DNA of 64,000 nucleotides, from positions 1-64,000 of the forward strand of contig NZ_JBARWZ010000168.1 of assembly GCF_049647105.1 (NCBI RefSeq), in the 5' to 3' direction. Each line of letters starts with the position of its first letter. The first letter of the stretch is position 1. Origin of the DNA: Actinophytocola sp049647105. GTDB lineage: Bacteria > Actinomycetota > Actinomycetes > Mycobacteriales > Pseudonocardiaceae. Below the pieces are notes generated by a model. That model saw nothing but the letters and a program-made list of their open reading frames with translations. It was not told where the DNA came from and did not search any database. The position numbers were made by a program, and so were the translations under genes. Shown here piece after piece: positions 43,152-52,165 of the stretch.

Positions 43152-44882
43152 TCAGGCCGGTTCCGGTTCTTGTTCCAGTTCCGGCCGGGCTTCCGGGGCC
43201 GCCGCCCGGATGGCGTCCGCGGCCTGGTCGTCCGGTTGGTCCTGGCTGTCTCGTTCGGCTTGCACTCGGGCCTTGTAGATCTTGACCTCGCGGCTCGTCG
43301 TCTCCTCCGGCCAGCCGAGCACGCCGGCCATCAGTTCCGCCACCTGCTGCGCGCAGTCGACGCCCCGGTGCGGGTACTCGATCGAGATGCGGGTCCGCCG
43401 CGCGAGGGTGTCGTCCAGGTGCAGCGCGCCCTCGTGCGACGCCGCGTACACGATCTCCACCTGCAGGTAGTCCGGCGCGGCGGTCAGCGGCTTCAGCAGT
43501 TCCGGCCTGCCTTCCGCCAGCGTCAGCACCTCGTGCACCAGCGACCCGTACCGGTCCAGCAGGTGCCGCACGCGGTACGGGTGCAGGCCGTGCCGTGCGC
43601 CAAGCTGGTCCACCTGGTTCACGAGCGCGTGGTATCCGTCGGCGCCCAGGAGCGGCACCTTGTCCGTGATCGACGGCTGGAGCCTGCCCGGCAGGTCGGC
43701 CGACGCCGCGTTCACCGCGTCAGCGGCCATCACCCGATAGGTGGTGTACTTGCCGCCCGCGATCGCGACCAGGCCCGGTGCCACCCGTGCGACCGCGTGC
43801 TCACGCGTCAGCTTCGAGGTCTCTTCGCTCTCCCCGGCCAGCAGCGGCCGCAGCCCCGCGTACACGCCCTCGATGTCGTCGTGTGTCAACGGCGTCGCGA
43901 GCACCGAGTTCACGTGCTCCAGGATGTAGTCGATGTCGTGCTTCGTCGCAGCCGGGTGGGCCAGGTCGAGGTTCCAGTCCGTATCGGTGGTCCCCACGAT
44001 CCAGTGGTTTCTCCACGGAATGACGAAAAGCACCGATTTCTCTGTCCGCAGAATCAGTCCGGATTCGGCCACGATCCGGTCGCGTGGCACGACGATGTGC
44101 ACGCCCTTCGACGCGCGCACCCGGAACCGGCCGCGCGAGCCGGAAAGCCGTTGCAGGTCGTCGGTCCACACGCCGGTGCAGTTGATCACCGCGTTCGCCT
44201 GCACCTCGAGGCCTCGGCCGTCCTCGACGTCGTGGATCCGCACACCCGACACCCGGTCCGCTTCCCGGATGACGCCCACGACCTGTGTGGACGTCCGGAT
44301 CACGGCACCGTAGTGCGCAGCGGTCCTCGCGACGGTCATCGTGTGCCGCGCGTCGTCGGCCTGCGCGTCGAAGTACCGGATGCCGCCGATCAGCGCCGAC
44401 CGCTTCAGCGCGGGCACCAGCCGCAGCGCACCGGCACGGCTCAGGTGTTTCTGGCCCGGCACGGACCGCGCGCCGCCCATCGAGTCGTATAAGAACAGGC
44501 CTGCCGCCGTGTACGGGCGTTCCCAGATGCGATGTGTCAGCGGGTAAAGGAAACTCACCGGCTTCACCAGATGGGGCGCCAAGCGGGTGAGCATCAACTC
44601 GCGTTCGCGCAGCGCCTCCCGCACGAGCCCGAACTCGAGCTGCTCCAGGTACCGCAAACCGCCGTGAAACAGCTTCGAGGACCTGCTGGAGGTGCCGGAC
44701 GCGAGGTCACGCGCCTCCACGAGCGCGACACGCAGGCCACGGGTCGCGGCGTCCAGCGCCGTGCCGGCGCCGACCACGCCACCGCCGATGACGACCAGAT
44801 CGAACGTCTCCGAACCCAGCCGCCGCCAGGTTTCCTCACGCTCAGCTGTACCCAGCTGACCGCCCGTGGTATCCGCTGTCAC
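43152..44882 (-). CDS. glpD: Glycerol-3-phosphate dehydrogenase, FAD-dependent
   Basis: 576 residues, GTG start with GAGGAGG upstream. The FAD-binding VVIGGGVVGAGTALDAATRG is at residue 30, with ARDLASGTSSRSSKLFHGGLRYLE next, and IPWRNHWIVGTTDTDW near 290; the C-terminal domain is the usual GlpD helical region. It oxidises glycerol-3-phosphate to dihydroxyacetone phosphate at the membrane, feeding electrons to quinone. Divergent from glpFK, so uptake, phosphorylation and oxidation of glycerol are together. Similar to GlpD2 of M. tuberculosis, next to the LpdA-type quinone reductase. Confidence 0.92.
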   Translation of the reverse strand: MTADTTGGQLGTAEREETWRRLGSETFDLVVIGGGVVGAGTALDAATRGLRVALVEARDLASGTSSRSSKLFHGGLRYLEQLEFGLVREALRERELMLTRLAPHLVKPVSFLYPLTHRIWERPYTAAGLFLYDSMGGARSVPGQKHLSRAGALRLVPALKRSALIGGIRYFDAQADDARHTMTVARTAAHYGAVIRTSTQVVGVIREADRVSGVRIHDVEDGRGLEVQANAVINCTGVWTDDLQRLSGSRGRFRVRASKGVHIVVPRDRIVAESGLILRTEKSVLFVIPWRNHWIVGTTDTDWNLDLAHPAATKHDIDYILEHVNSVLATPLTHDDIEGVYAGLRPLLAGESEETSKLTREHAVARVAPGLVAIAGGKYTTYRVMAADAVNAASADLPGRLQPSITDKVPLLGADGYHALVNQVDQLGARHGLHPYRVRHLLDRYGSLVHEVLTLAEGRPELLKPLTAAPDYLQVEIVYAASHEGALHLDDTLARRTRISIEYPHRGVDCAQQVAELMAGVLGWPEETTSREVKIYKARVQAERDSQDQPDDQAADAIRAAAPEARPELEQEPEPA

Positions 44883-44952
44883 GGCGCCTCCTCGTCCTAT
44901 ACGTTCCGGACGAGAACCACGCTACCGGCCTAACGAGCCTCCCGATATCTGG

Positions 44953-44967
44953 ACAAGTTGACCTTGT
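44953..44967. promoter_or_regulatory. Operator-like dyad between glpD and glpF
   Basis: ACAAG-TTGAC-CTTGT is an exact 5-bp inverted repeat with a five-base centre, in the middle of the 174-bp divergent gap. It could bind a glycerol regulator; no regulator gene is nearby. No clear -10/-35 pair was found in the gap. Confidence 0.35.
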
Positions 44968-45056
44968 GGGCCTAGCGTCGGGCTGGCTCAGGGTAGGCAC
45001 CGGCGCCCCACCCTTCAGGCCGACGGACGCCTACCACTCAGTGCGAAGGAGTGGTC

Positions 45057-45809
45057 GTGGATCTGAACTTCGGCGAGATATTCCTCTGGGAAATGCTGGG
45101 TACGGCCGGGCTGATTCTGCTCGGCGCCGGCGTGGTCGCGAATGTCGTGCTCAAAAAGACACTCGGCACGGGTGGCGGCTGGCTCCTCATCAACATCGGC
45201 TGGGGTTTCGCGGTGTTCGTCGGCGCGAGCATCGCCAACCCGAGCGGCGCGCACCTCAACCCGGCGGTCACGCTGGGGCTGGCCGCCGCGGACAAGACCG
45301 AATGGTCCGACGTGCCCGCATATCTCGCCGGTCAGATGGTCGGCGCCTTCATCGGTGCGGTCCTCGCCTGGCTGACCTACAAGCTTCAGTTCGACACCCA
45401 CGACGAGCCGGAGAACACCCGAGGCATCTTCTGCACCGGTCCGACCGTGCCGAGCTACGCGTGGAACGTCGTCACCGAGGTCATCGGCACCTTCGTGCTG
45501 GTCTTCTGGATCCTGCTCAGCCCCGGCGCGTCGGTCGGCGACGACGGGGTGCCGGTGTTCGGCAACGGGGCGCTCGGTTACGCGGCCGTCGCGTTCGTCG
45601 TCATCTCGGTCGGTGCCTCGCTCGGTGGCCCGACGGGGTACGCCATCAACCCGGCGCGTGACCTCGCGCCGCGCATCGCGTACGCGGTGCTGCCCATCAA
45701 GGGCAAGGGCAGCGCGGAGTGGAACTACTCGTGGGTGCCGGTGGTCGGCCCCATCGTCGGTGGTGTCCTCGCAGGCCTCCTGTACCAGATCCTGCCGGCG
45801 ACCGCCTGA
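45057..45809 (+). CDS. glpF: Glycerol facilitator, aquaporin family
   Basis: 250 residues from GTG 45057, six bases after GAAGGAG (the in-frame GTG at 45051 would overlap the ribosome site). Two asparagine boxes of the pore are present: NPSGAHLNPAVT (first) and GYAINPARDL (second), with an aromatic/arginine selectivity pattern fitting glycerol (D after R in ARD). Six hydrophobic segments. It admits glycerol for the kinase 18 bp downstream. Confidence 0.92.
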   Translation: MDLNFGEIFLWEMLGTAGLILLGAGVVANVVLKKTLGTGGGWLLINIGWGFAVFVGASIANPSGAHLNPAVTLGLAAADKTEWSDVPAYLAGQMVGAFIGAVLAWLTYKLQFDTHDEPENTRGIFCTGPTVPSYAWNVVTEVIGTFVLVFWILLSPGASVGDDGVPVFGNGALGYAAVAFVVISVGASLGGPTGYAINPARDLAPRIAYAVLPIKGKGSAEWNYSWVPVVGPIVGGVLAGLLYQILPATA

Positions 45810-45827
45810 CCCAGAGAGGCTTTTGCA

Positions 45828-47342
45828 ATGACGAGCTATGTGGCCGCGATCGACCAGGGCACCACGTCCACCCGCTGCATGATCTTCAGCCACGCGGGTG
45901 AGGTCGTGGCGGTGGCCCAGAAGGAGCACGAGCAGATCTTCCCGAAGGCAGGCTGGGTCGAGCACGACCCGGAGGAGATCTGGCTCAACGCGCGTGAGGT
46001 GGCGGCGGGTGCGCTGGCGAAGGCGGACCTGCAGTCGAAGGACATCGTCGCGGTCGGCATCACCAACCAGCGCGAGACCGCGGTGGTGTGGGACAGGTCG
46101 ACCGGCAAGCCGGTGTACAACGCGATCGTCTGGCAGGACACCAGGACGGACAAGATCTGCGCTGCGCTCGAGGGACTCGGCGGCGGGCAGGACCGGTACA
46201 AGGCGAAGACCGGGCTGCCGCTCGCGACGTACTTCTCCGGGCCGAAGATCCGCTGGATCCTCGACAACGTCGACGGTGCGCGGGAACGGGCCGAGGCTGG
46301 CGACCTGCTGTTCGGCAACATGGACACCTGGGTCCTGTGGAACATGACCGGGGGCCCGGACGGCGGCGTTCATGTCACCGACCCGACGAACGCGTCCCGC
46401 ACGCTGCTCATGGATCTGTCCACCTTGGCCTGGGACGAGTCGATCGCGGCGGACATGAAGGTGCCGCTGTCGATGCTGCCCGAGATCAGGTCGTCGTCGG
46501 AGGAGTACGGCAAGGTCAGGGAACGCGGCGCGCTGTCCGGGGTGCCGATCGCCGGCATCCTCGGTGACCAGCAGGCGGCGACCTTCGGGCAGGCGTGCCT
46601 GTCGCCCGGCGAGGCCAAGAACACCTACGGCACCGGCAACTTCGTGCTGCTCAACACCGGCACGGAGAAGGTGATGTCGCAGAACGGGCTGCTCACGACG
46701 GTCTGCTACAAGATCGGTTCGAACGACCCGATCTACGCGCTCGAGGGTTCGATCGCGGTGACCGGGTCGCTCGTGCAGTGGCTGCGGGACAACCTGGGCA
46801 TCATCGGGTCGGCGTCGGAGATCGAGAGCATGGCCACGGCGGTCGACGACAACGGCGGCTGCTACTTCGTGCCCGCGTTCTCGGGCCTGTTCGCGCCGTA
46901 CTGGCGGTCGGACGCGCGTGGTGCGATCGTCGGCCTGACCCGGTTTGTCAACAAGGGACACCTGGCGCGGGCCGTGCTGGAGGCGACGGCGTTCCAGTCG
47001 CGCGAGGTGATCGACGCGATGAACGCGGACTCCGGGGTGCCGCTGACGGCGCTGAAGGTCGACGGCGGGATGGTCCAGAACGAGCTGCTGATGCAGTTCC
47101 AGGCCGACATCCTCGGCGTGCCGGTGATCCGGCCCGTGGTCGCGGAGACGACCGCGCTCGGCGCGGCGTACGCGGCGGGACTCGCGGTCGGGTTCTGGGA
47201 GACCGAGGACGACATCCGCAACAACTGGGCGAAGGACAAGGAGTGGACCCCGTCGATGGACGACGCGGCCCGCGAGAAGACCTTCGGACAGTGGAAGAAG
47301 GCCGTGACGAGGACCTTCGACTGGGTGGACGCGGACGACTGA
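45828..47342 (+). CDS. glpK: Glycerol kinase
   Basis: 504 residues, standard length. AAIDQGTTSTRCMIF phosphate loop, the glycerol site NQRETAVVWDR, DQQAATFGQACL and TYGTGNFVLLNTG motifs are all intact. It phosphorylates glycerol to glycerol-3-phosphate, trapping it for GlpD. It follows glpF directly and is ended by a clear hairpin. Confidence 0.95.
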   Translation: MTSYVAAIDQGTTSTRCMIFSHAGEVVAVAQKEHEQIFPKAGWVEHDPEEIWLNAREVAAGALAKADLQSKDIVAVGITNQRETAVVWDRSTGKPVYNAIVWQDTRTDKICAALEGLGGGQDRYKAKTGLPLATYFSGPKIRWILDNVDGARERAEAGDLLFGNMDTWVLWNMTGGPDGGVHVTDPTNASRTLLMDLSTLAWDESIAADMKVPLSMLPEIRSSSEEYGKVRERGALSGVPIAGILGDQQAATFGQACLSPGEAKNTYGTGNFVLLNTGTEKVMSQNGLLTTVCYKIGSNDPIYALEGSIAVTGSLVQWLRDNLGIIGSASEIESMATAVDDNGGCYFVPAFSGLFAPYWRSDARGAIVGLTRFVNKGHLARAVLEATAFQSREVIDAMNADSGVPLTALKVDGGMVQNELLMQFQADILGVPVIRPVVAETTALGAAYAAGLAVGFWETEDDIRNNWAKDKEWTPSMDDAAREKTFGQWKKAVTRTFDWVDADD

Positions 47343-47348
47343 GCCCCC

Positions 47349-47380
47349 GCCCCTGCTCACCACGCGAGGTGAGCAGGGGC
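47349..47380 (+). terminator. Terminator of the glpFK operon
   Basis: GCCCCTGCTCACC (47349-47361) pairs exactly with 47368-47380 around a six-base loop. It begins six bases after the glpK stop. Confidence 0.85.
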
Positions 47381-47477
47381 ATCCCACCCTGCGGGGCCGC
47401 CCCTCGGGCACGTCGGAGAGCCTCGGGGCAGCGGCTGTGCGGTCGCTGCGGCGACGCTGTGAATCAGATGTGAGGGC

Positions 47478-47930
47478 CTACGGGCCGATGCCCCGGCACG
47501 GTCTGGTGCGCAGGTCGGACACGTAGTCCGCGGGTGCGCCCGCGGACTCGGCCGCGTCGGACACCACCCCGAGGTAGCGCGCCGACGGCAGGCCGCCCTC
47601 GTAGGCGTCCAGGACATACAGCCAGGCGAGCACCGAACCCTCGAGCGTCTGCACTCTCAGCCTGATCTTCGAGTGCAGGCCCAGTTCGGAGCCCTCCCAC
47701 CGGTCGAGGCGTGTCTCGTCCTCCTGGGTCACGTCGTAGAGCACCACGAACACCTGCGACGTCGGGTCCTCGACGATCGTTGCGAGCGCGCCCTCCCAGC
47801 CGATGTCCTCCCCGCCAAAGGTCAAACGCCAACCAACGAGCCAGCCGGTACCCGCCATCGGCGAATGCGGCGCTCGCTCCATCATCTGGGCGGGATCCAT
47901 GTTGGACCCGTACGCGGCGTAGAGCGGCAC
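47478..47930 (-). CDS. Gamma-glutamylcyclotransferase-like protein
   Basis: 150 residues from GTG 47930. The first strand and loop PLYAAYGSNMDP are the GGCT substrate-binding motif YGSNM; the catalytic Glu of the family is expected in RWEGSELG. Such enzymes release 5-oxoproline from gamma-glutamyl peptides or amines. TACGCT (minus strand) ends seven bases before the start codon. A longer reading from GTG 47969 is possible but would have the -10 inside the gene. Confidence 0.8.
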   Translation of the reverse strand: MPLYAAYGSNMDPAQMMERAPHSPMAGTGWLVGWRLTFGGEDIGWEGALATIVEDPTSQVFVVLYDVTQEDETRLDRWEGSELGLHSKIRLRVQTLEGSVLAWLYVLDAYEGGLPSARYLGVVSDAAESAGAPADYVSDLRTRPCRGIGP

Positions 47931-47936
47931 GACGAC

Positions 47937-47942
47937 AGCGTA
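47937..47942 (-). promoter_or_regulatory. -10 box for leaderless cyclotransferase transcript
   Basis: TACGCT (minus strand) seven bases before GTG 47930; no ribosome site. Confidence 0.45.
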
Positions 47943-48034
47943 GCGATACCCCGGATCATGCGCTGTCACCTGGCCGCGCCGCGCCGCGTACCGTTTGTCC
48001 CGGAAGGCCTCACATGAGCAGAGGGGAGCCGCGG

Positions 48035-49438
48035 GTGACGCGGATCGTGATCATGGGCGGCGGCCCGGCGGGGTACGAGGCGGCGCTCGTCGCCGCCCAG
48101 CACGGCGCCGACGTCACGATCGTCGAACGGGACGGGCTCGGCGGCGCGTGCGTGCTGTACGACTGCGTGCCATCCAAGACCTTCATCGCGTCCGCGGGTG
48201 CCCGGTCGGCCTTCCACAACGCCGATGAGCTGGGCATTCGCGTCGACAGCGAGCTGCCTGGTGTCGAGCTGCCGGTCGTGCACGGGCGCGTCAGGGGGCT
48301 CGCGCTCGCCCAGTCCGCTGACGTGCGCAACCGCGTGCAGCGCGAGGGCGTGCGGGTCATCAACGGCATCGCCCGCTTCTGCGACGACGAGCTGGGGCTC
48401 GCCGCGCACCGGGTCGTGGCGGAGTCATCCGACGGCACGACGGAGGTGCTCGACGCGGATGTCGTGCTCATCGCGACCGGTGCCACCCCGCGCGTGTTGC
48501 CCGGCGCGGAGCCGGACGGGGAGCGGATCCTCGACTGGCGGCAGATCTACGACCTGCCGGAGCTGCCGGAGCACCTCGTGGTGGTCGGGTCCGGGGTCAC
48601 GGGTGCCGAGTTCGTGTCCGCGTACACCGAGATGGGGGTGCGGGTCACGCTGATCTCCAGCCGTGACCGGGTGCTGCCGCACGAGGACGCCGACGCGGCC
48701 GCCGTGCTGGAGGACGTGTACGCCGCGCGGGGCACCGAGGTGGTCAAGCACGCGCGGGCGTCGCGGGTGGAGCGGACCGCCAAGGGTGTGGTGGTGCACC
48801 TGGAGTCGGGCGGGACGGTCGAGGCCTCCCACGCGCTGATGACGGTCGGGTCGGTGCCCAACACAGAGAACCTCGGGCTGGAGAAGGTCGGTCTGGCGAC
48901 GGGGCCGGGTGGGTTCGTGTCCGTGGACCGGGTGTCGCGGACCAGCGTGCCGGGGGTGTACGCGGCCGGTGACTGCACCGGGCTGCTGATGCTCGCGTCG
49001 GTGGCGGCGATGCAGGGCCGGATCGCGATGTGGCACGCGCTGGGCGAGGGCGTGGCGCCGATCAAGCTCAAGACCGTGGCCGCGAACGTGTTCACGCACC
49101 CGGAGATCGCGACGGTGGGCATCTCCCAGCAGTCGATCGACTCCGGCGAGGTCCCGGCCCGCACGATCATGCTCCCGCTGGCGACGAACGCCCGCGCGAA
49201 GATGGAGGGCCTGCACAGGGGCTTCGTGAAGCTGTTCTGCCGCCCCGCGACAGGGGTGGTCGTTGGCGGGGTGGTGGTGGCCCCGGCAGCGAGCGAACTG
49301 ATCCTCCCGATCGCCCTGGCCGTCCAGAACCAGCTGACGGTCGAACACCTGACCCACACGTTCTCGGTCTACCCGTCGCTGTCCGGCTCGATCACCGAAG
49401 CGGCCCGCCGCCTGATCCGCCACGACGACCTCGACTAA
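48035..49438 (+). CDS. lpdA: NAD(P)H-quinone dehydrogenase, LpdA-type flavoprotein disulfide reductase homologue
   Basis: 467 residues from GTG 48035, six bases after GAGGGGAG; homologues start VTRIVIMGGGPAGYEAAL. FAD and NAD folds are standard (VVVGSGVTGAEFV, VYAAGDCTGLL). The Lpd-type redox pair is retained as GGACVLYDCVPSK, whereas as I recall the M. tuberculosis LpdA sequence the first Cys is Ala. At the C terminus the catalytic His-Glu of lipoamide dehydrogenase is replaced: YPSLSGSITEA in place of HPTLSE. Lipoamide activity is therefore unlikely; the mycobacterial relative reduces quinones. In M. tuberculosis lpdA is next to glpD2, mirroring this window. Confidence 0.85.
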   Translation: MTRIVIMGGGPAGYEAALVAAQHGADVTIVERDGLGGACVLYDCVPSKTFIASAGARSAFHNADELGIRVDSELPGVELPVVHGRVRGLALAQSADVRNRVQREGVRVINGIARFCDDELGLAAHRVVAESSDGTTEVLDADVVLIATGATPRVLPGAEPDGERILDWRQIYDLPELPEHLVVVGSGVTGAEFVSAYTEMGVRVTLISSRDRVLPHEDADAAAVLEDVYAARGTEVVKHARASRVERTAKGVVVHLESGGTVEASHALMTVGSVPNTENLGLEKVGLATGPGGFVSVDRVSRTSVPGVYAAGDCTGLLMLASVAAMQGRIAMWHALGEGVAPIKLKTVAANVFTHPEIATVGISQQSIDSGEVPARTIMLPLATNARAKMEGLHRGFVKLFCRPATGVVVGGVVVAPAASELILPIALAVQNQLTVEHLTHTFSVYPSLSGSITEAARRLIRHDDLD

Positions 49439-50226
49439 CCGTCGGGGGGTTCTTCGTGTAGTTCGGTCAGGTGTTGCAGTAGGCGGCGGGGGTTGGCCGG
49501 GGAGATCGTCGTCCACGGTTCGTTTTCCGGGGACTCGCGGCGTATCTGCAGGTAGCGGCCGTCCGCCGTGTCGAAGAAGCTGATCACCCGGCCCGCGCGG
49601 ACGCGACGGCCCCAGCGGTCGCGGGACGCGCTGCCGTACTGGCCTCGGTTGACGACGTCGCCGATCATGTCGGCCAGCGTCTGTGCGTCGGCCGCGCGCA
49701 CCCCTCGCTCGCGCAGCGCGCCCGCCAGCTCCTCCTGCTTGGTGGCCTCCTTGGCCGCCGCCTCGAAGTCGGCCGTCGGCAGCGTGATCGACTGACCCGG
49801 CCCGGCCTGCGTGTCCGGCAGCACGGACAGCGCGAAGCGTGGGAGACCGGTCACGTCCGCGGGACGCAGCGTCAGCCGCCCGTTCGCCAGCACCGCCAGT
49901 ACGGCCGCGTCCCCGGTCGTCGCCGCCAGCAGCCGGACCTCACTGCCCAGCCATAGCCTGCCGTCGATCTCCCGGTCCGGTTTGCGCAGCAGCGATAACA
50001 GGTGAGTGAGCCTCGGGTGCGCGTCGACGGGCGAGCCGAGGCCGCGGCTCGCGAGCCCGTCCCAGACCCCACGGACGATGTGCTTGCGCTCCTCGTCCGT
50101 GCGGCCGGGCGACGGGACCCGCAGAACCAGCGGCATCTGGTCCACACCGTGGTAGTGCTCCCACAGCACGTCGAACTCGAGCGTGCTGATCTCCACCGGG
50201 TCGGTCTCGACAGCGCCGATCGTCAT
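49435..50226 (-). CDS. EspG-family type VII secretion chaperone
   Basis: 263 residues. EFDVLWEHYHGVDQMPLVLRV, WLGSEVRLLAA and ISFFDTADGRYLQIRRES fit the EspG fold, which binds the tip of PE-PPE pairs and delivers them to the ESX machine. It is the third gene of an operon after the PPE protein and its small partner. Its stop codon overlaps that of lpdA on the other strand (four bases, CTAA). Confidence 0.78.
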   Translation of the reverse strand: MTIGAVETDPVEISTLEFDVLWEHYHGVDQMPLVLRVPSPGRTDEERKHIVRGVWDGLASRGLGSPVDAHPRLTHLLSLLRKPDREIDGRLWLGSEVRLLAATTGDAAVLAVLANGRLTLRPADVTGLPRFALSVLPDTQAGPGQSITLPTADFEAAAKEATKQEELAGALRERGVRAADAQTLADMIGDVVNRGQYGSASRDRWGRRVRAGRVISFFDTADGRYLQIRRESPENEPWTTISPANPRRLLQHLTELHEEPPDG

Positions 50227-50233
50227 GCCGTGA

Positions 50234-51637
50234 TTATCGGCCGCCCTCGCCGATCACCGTAGGCGGCAGCTTGTGTTCCTCGTCCAGGATCGAGACCGCC
50301 TCGGTGACCTCGGCGGACTCCCGCAGGTCGAACCGGCGCCTCGGGCTCTCGCCGACCACGGGATCGTCGTTGTCGCCGAACCACTGGCTGGAACCGATCG
50401 CGTCCATGCCGAACCGGCGCAGCGGGATCTTCTCCTGGCCGCCGTTCACCGGACCGGTCGCCGGCGCGATGGGCGCACCCGCGGCCGGGTGAGCGCTGGC
50501 CGCGGCCTGGCTCGCTGCCGCGGCGTGCTGCAGTTCGCTCGGCGGCAGGCCCATGTTCGACGGACCCGACTTCGGCGACACGGCACCGTTCCCGCTGCTC
50601 GAACCAGCCGCGGGCGCGTTGCCGCCACCGCTTCCACCGCTTCCGGCGTTGCCACCGCTGCCACCGCTACCCGCGTTGCCGCCGTTGCTGCCGCGGCCCG
50701 ACGCCCGTTCCTGCGAACCCCCGCCCGACATGCGAGATCCGGCGAGGAGCGGGTCGCCGGACACACCCATCGTCTTGCCGGGTGCCGGCATGCTCGGACC
50801 TCCCGGCCGCCGCGAGTCCTCCCAGTGCGACGACGAGCCACCCGTCGACGGCGAGTGCCAGCTGTCGCGGTTACCACGCCAGTCGTTGTGGTGGTGGTCG
50901 TGGTGCCCAGAGGGACCGGGGCCTGCCAGCCCCGCGGAGTTCGTCGGCAGGATGCCGTTCAGCCCGCCACCTTGCCCCTGGTGCATGTCGGTGTTCGGCA
51001 GCACCTTCTGCGGCACGTCGAAGCTGGCGAGCGCGGACGTGGTCGTCTTGGTGTTGGTCTCGTACACGACCATCACCTCGACGGCGCGCTCCTCCGCCGA
51101 CGACGCGGCCGCCTCGGCGGGCTCGGCGTCGACCTGGGTCTGGAGCACCTGCACGGCGGGCGCGACCGTCGGGTCGGCCTGCGCGGGCGTCACATCTTCC
51201 GGCGCGGGCATGTCGGCCCGTGCCTTGGCGATGTGGTCGCCCTGGTCCTCGACGGCCGTGCGCATGATCCCCGCGCCGGCGCCCGTTTCGTTTGCCCACG
51301 TCGCCGTGGTCGCCAGCCGTTCGTAGGCGGCACCGGCGGCCCTGCCCTGCCAGCCGGAGCTGGTCAGTTCGAGGGCCTTCTGCAGGTCCTGGCCGATCTC
51401 GGTGAGGGTCGTGGAGATCTCGGCCCAGCGACGCGACGGTGACGCGGACGCGCCAGCGCCCGGCCCGTCGTGGAGCATCAGGTACAGCTCCTTGTGGGTG
51501 TACCCGCGCCAGCGTGCGCCCTCGCCGGGGTCGCTGCCTGCGGGGGTCTCCTCGGCGGGCGGTGTGGTGGTCGGGGTGGTCACGGGTGGGGTACTGGCCG
51601 CCGGAGTGCCCTCCGGCGGCGTGACGGTGTCGGTCAT
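50234..51637 (-). CDS. PPE-domain protein with long disordered C-terminal region
   Basis: 467 residues from ATG 51637. A threonine/proline-rich start precedes the PPE-type helical domain (WRGYTHKELYLMLHDGPGAG near 45, SGWQGRAAGAAYERL near 95). From about residue 185 the chain is low-complexity: a His-rich patch HHDHHHND, Gly/Ser/Asn repeats and Ala/Pro stretches. The end (RRFDLRESAEVTEAVSILDEEHKLPP) is again ordered and conserved-looking. It is expected to pair with the product of the 51645-52001 gene and be exported by ESX with EspG. Confidence 0.8.
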   Translation of the reverse strand: MTDTVTPPEGTPAASTPPVTTPTTTPPAEETPAGSDPGEGARWRGYTHKELYLMLHDGPGAGASASPSRRWAEISTTLTEIGQDLQKALELTSSGWQGRAAGAAYERLATTATWANETGAGAGIMRTAVEDQGDHIAKARADMPAPEDVTPAQADPTVAPAVQVLQTQVDAEPAEAAASSAEERAVEVMVVYETNTKTTTSALASFDVPQKVLPNTDMHQGQGGGLNGILPTNSAGLAGPGPSGHHDHHHNDWRGNRDSWHSPSTGGSSSHWEDSRRPGGPSMPAPGKTMGVSGDPLLAGSRMSGGGSQERASGRGSNGGNAGSGGSGGNAGSGGSGGGNAPAAGSSSGNGAVSPKSGPSNMGLPPSELQHAAAASQAAASAHPAAGAPIAPATGPVNGGQEKIPLRRFGMDAIGSSQWFGDNDDPVVGESPRRRFDLRESAEVTEAVSILDEEHKLPPTVIGEGGR

Positions 51638-51644
51638 GTCGCCC

Positions 51645-52001
51645 TCAGCCCTCGTTATTGCCGGCGCCGCGGACGTTCTCGCCGTCCGTCTTCTCGTACT
51701 GCTGAGCGGTCTTGTCCAGGTTCTGGATCGCCGCGTCCAGCTGCTCGCGGTAGGACCGCAGTGTGTCCACCGCTGACCGGTCCGACTCGACGGACCGGTC
51801 GTTGAAGAGAACGGTCGCGCCCTGGCTGACCGGGTCTTTCGCCCATGAGGTGACCCGCAACTCGGCCTCCGCCAGCTCGAGTTGCCGATCGACCCTGTCG
51901 AGCGCATCGGCGAACGCCGAACGCAGTCCTGGCACCGCGTCCGGGTCGACCTTGACGACGTCTTCGTTCTGGGTGCCCCCACCCCCGTGCTTACCTGGCA
52001 C
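51645..52001 (-). CDS. Small type VII secretion partner protein (PE/WXG-like)
   Basis: 118 residues, GTG start after GGGAGGG. Two helices are predicted: GLRSAFADALDRVDRQLELAEAELR and RSAVDTLRSYREQLDAAIQNLDKTAQQYEKTD, the hairpin shape of PE or WXG100 proteins. The C-terminal YEKTDGE resembles the YxxxD/E export signal of such pairs. It is the first gene of the PPE-EspG operon and probably heterodimerises with the PPE protein. Confidence 0.7.
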   Translation of the reverse strand: MPGKHGGGGTQNEDVVKVDPDAVPGLRSAFADALDRVDRQLELAEAELRVTSWAKDPVSQGATVLFNDRSVESDRSAVDTLRSYREQLDAAIQNLDKTAQQYEKTDGENVRGAGNNEG

Positions 52002-52165
52002 TCGGTTGCCCTCCCAACCCAGATCCCCTGTGGTCGATCAACCCTATCCAACACGGATGATCGGATTCGACGGTTCATCCGTAATTAGTCAGATCTTTTT
52101 CAGGAGTCTGGCAATCCGGTCGGCCTCCGGCAATCCGCCGATTGGCTCGCGACCTTCGGCGGGTG

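Noticed and set aside
50273..51442. Long plus-strand open frame opposite the PPE gene
   Set aside because: Arg-rich shadow of the Gly/Ser-rich coding strand; no ribosome site and no recognisable domain.
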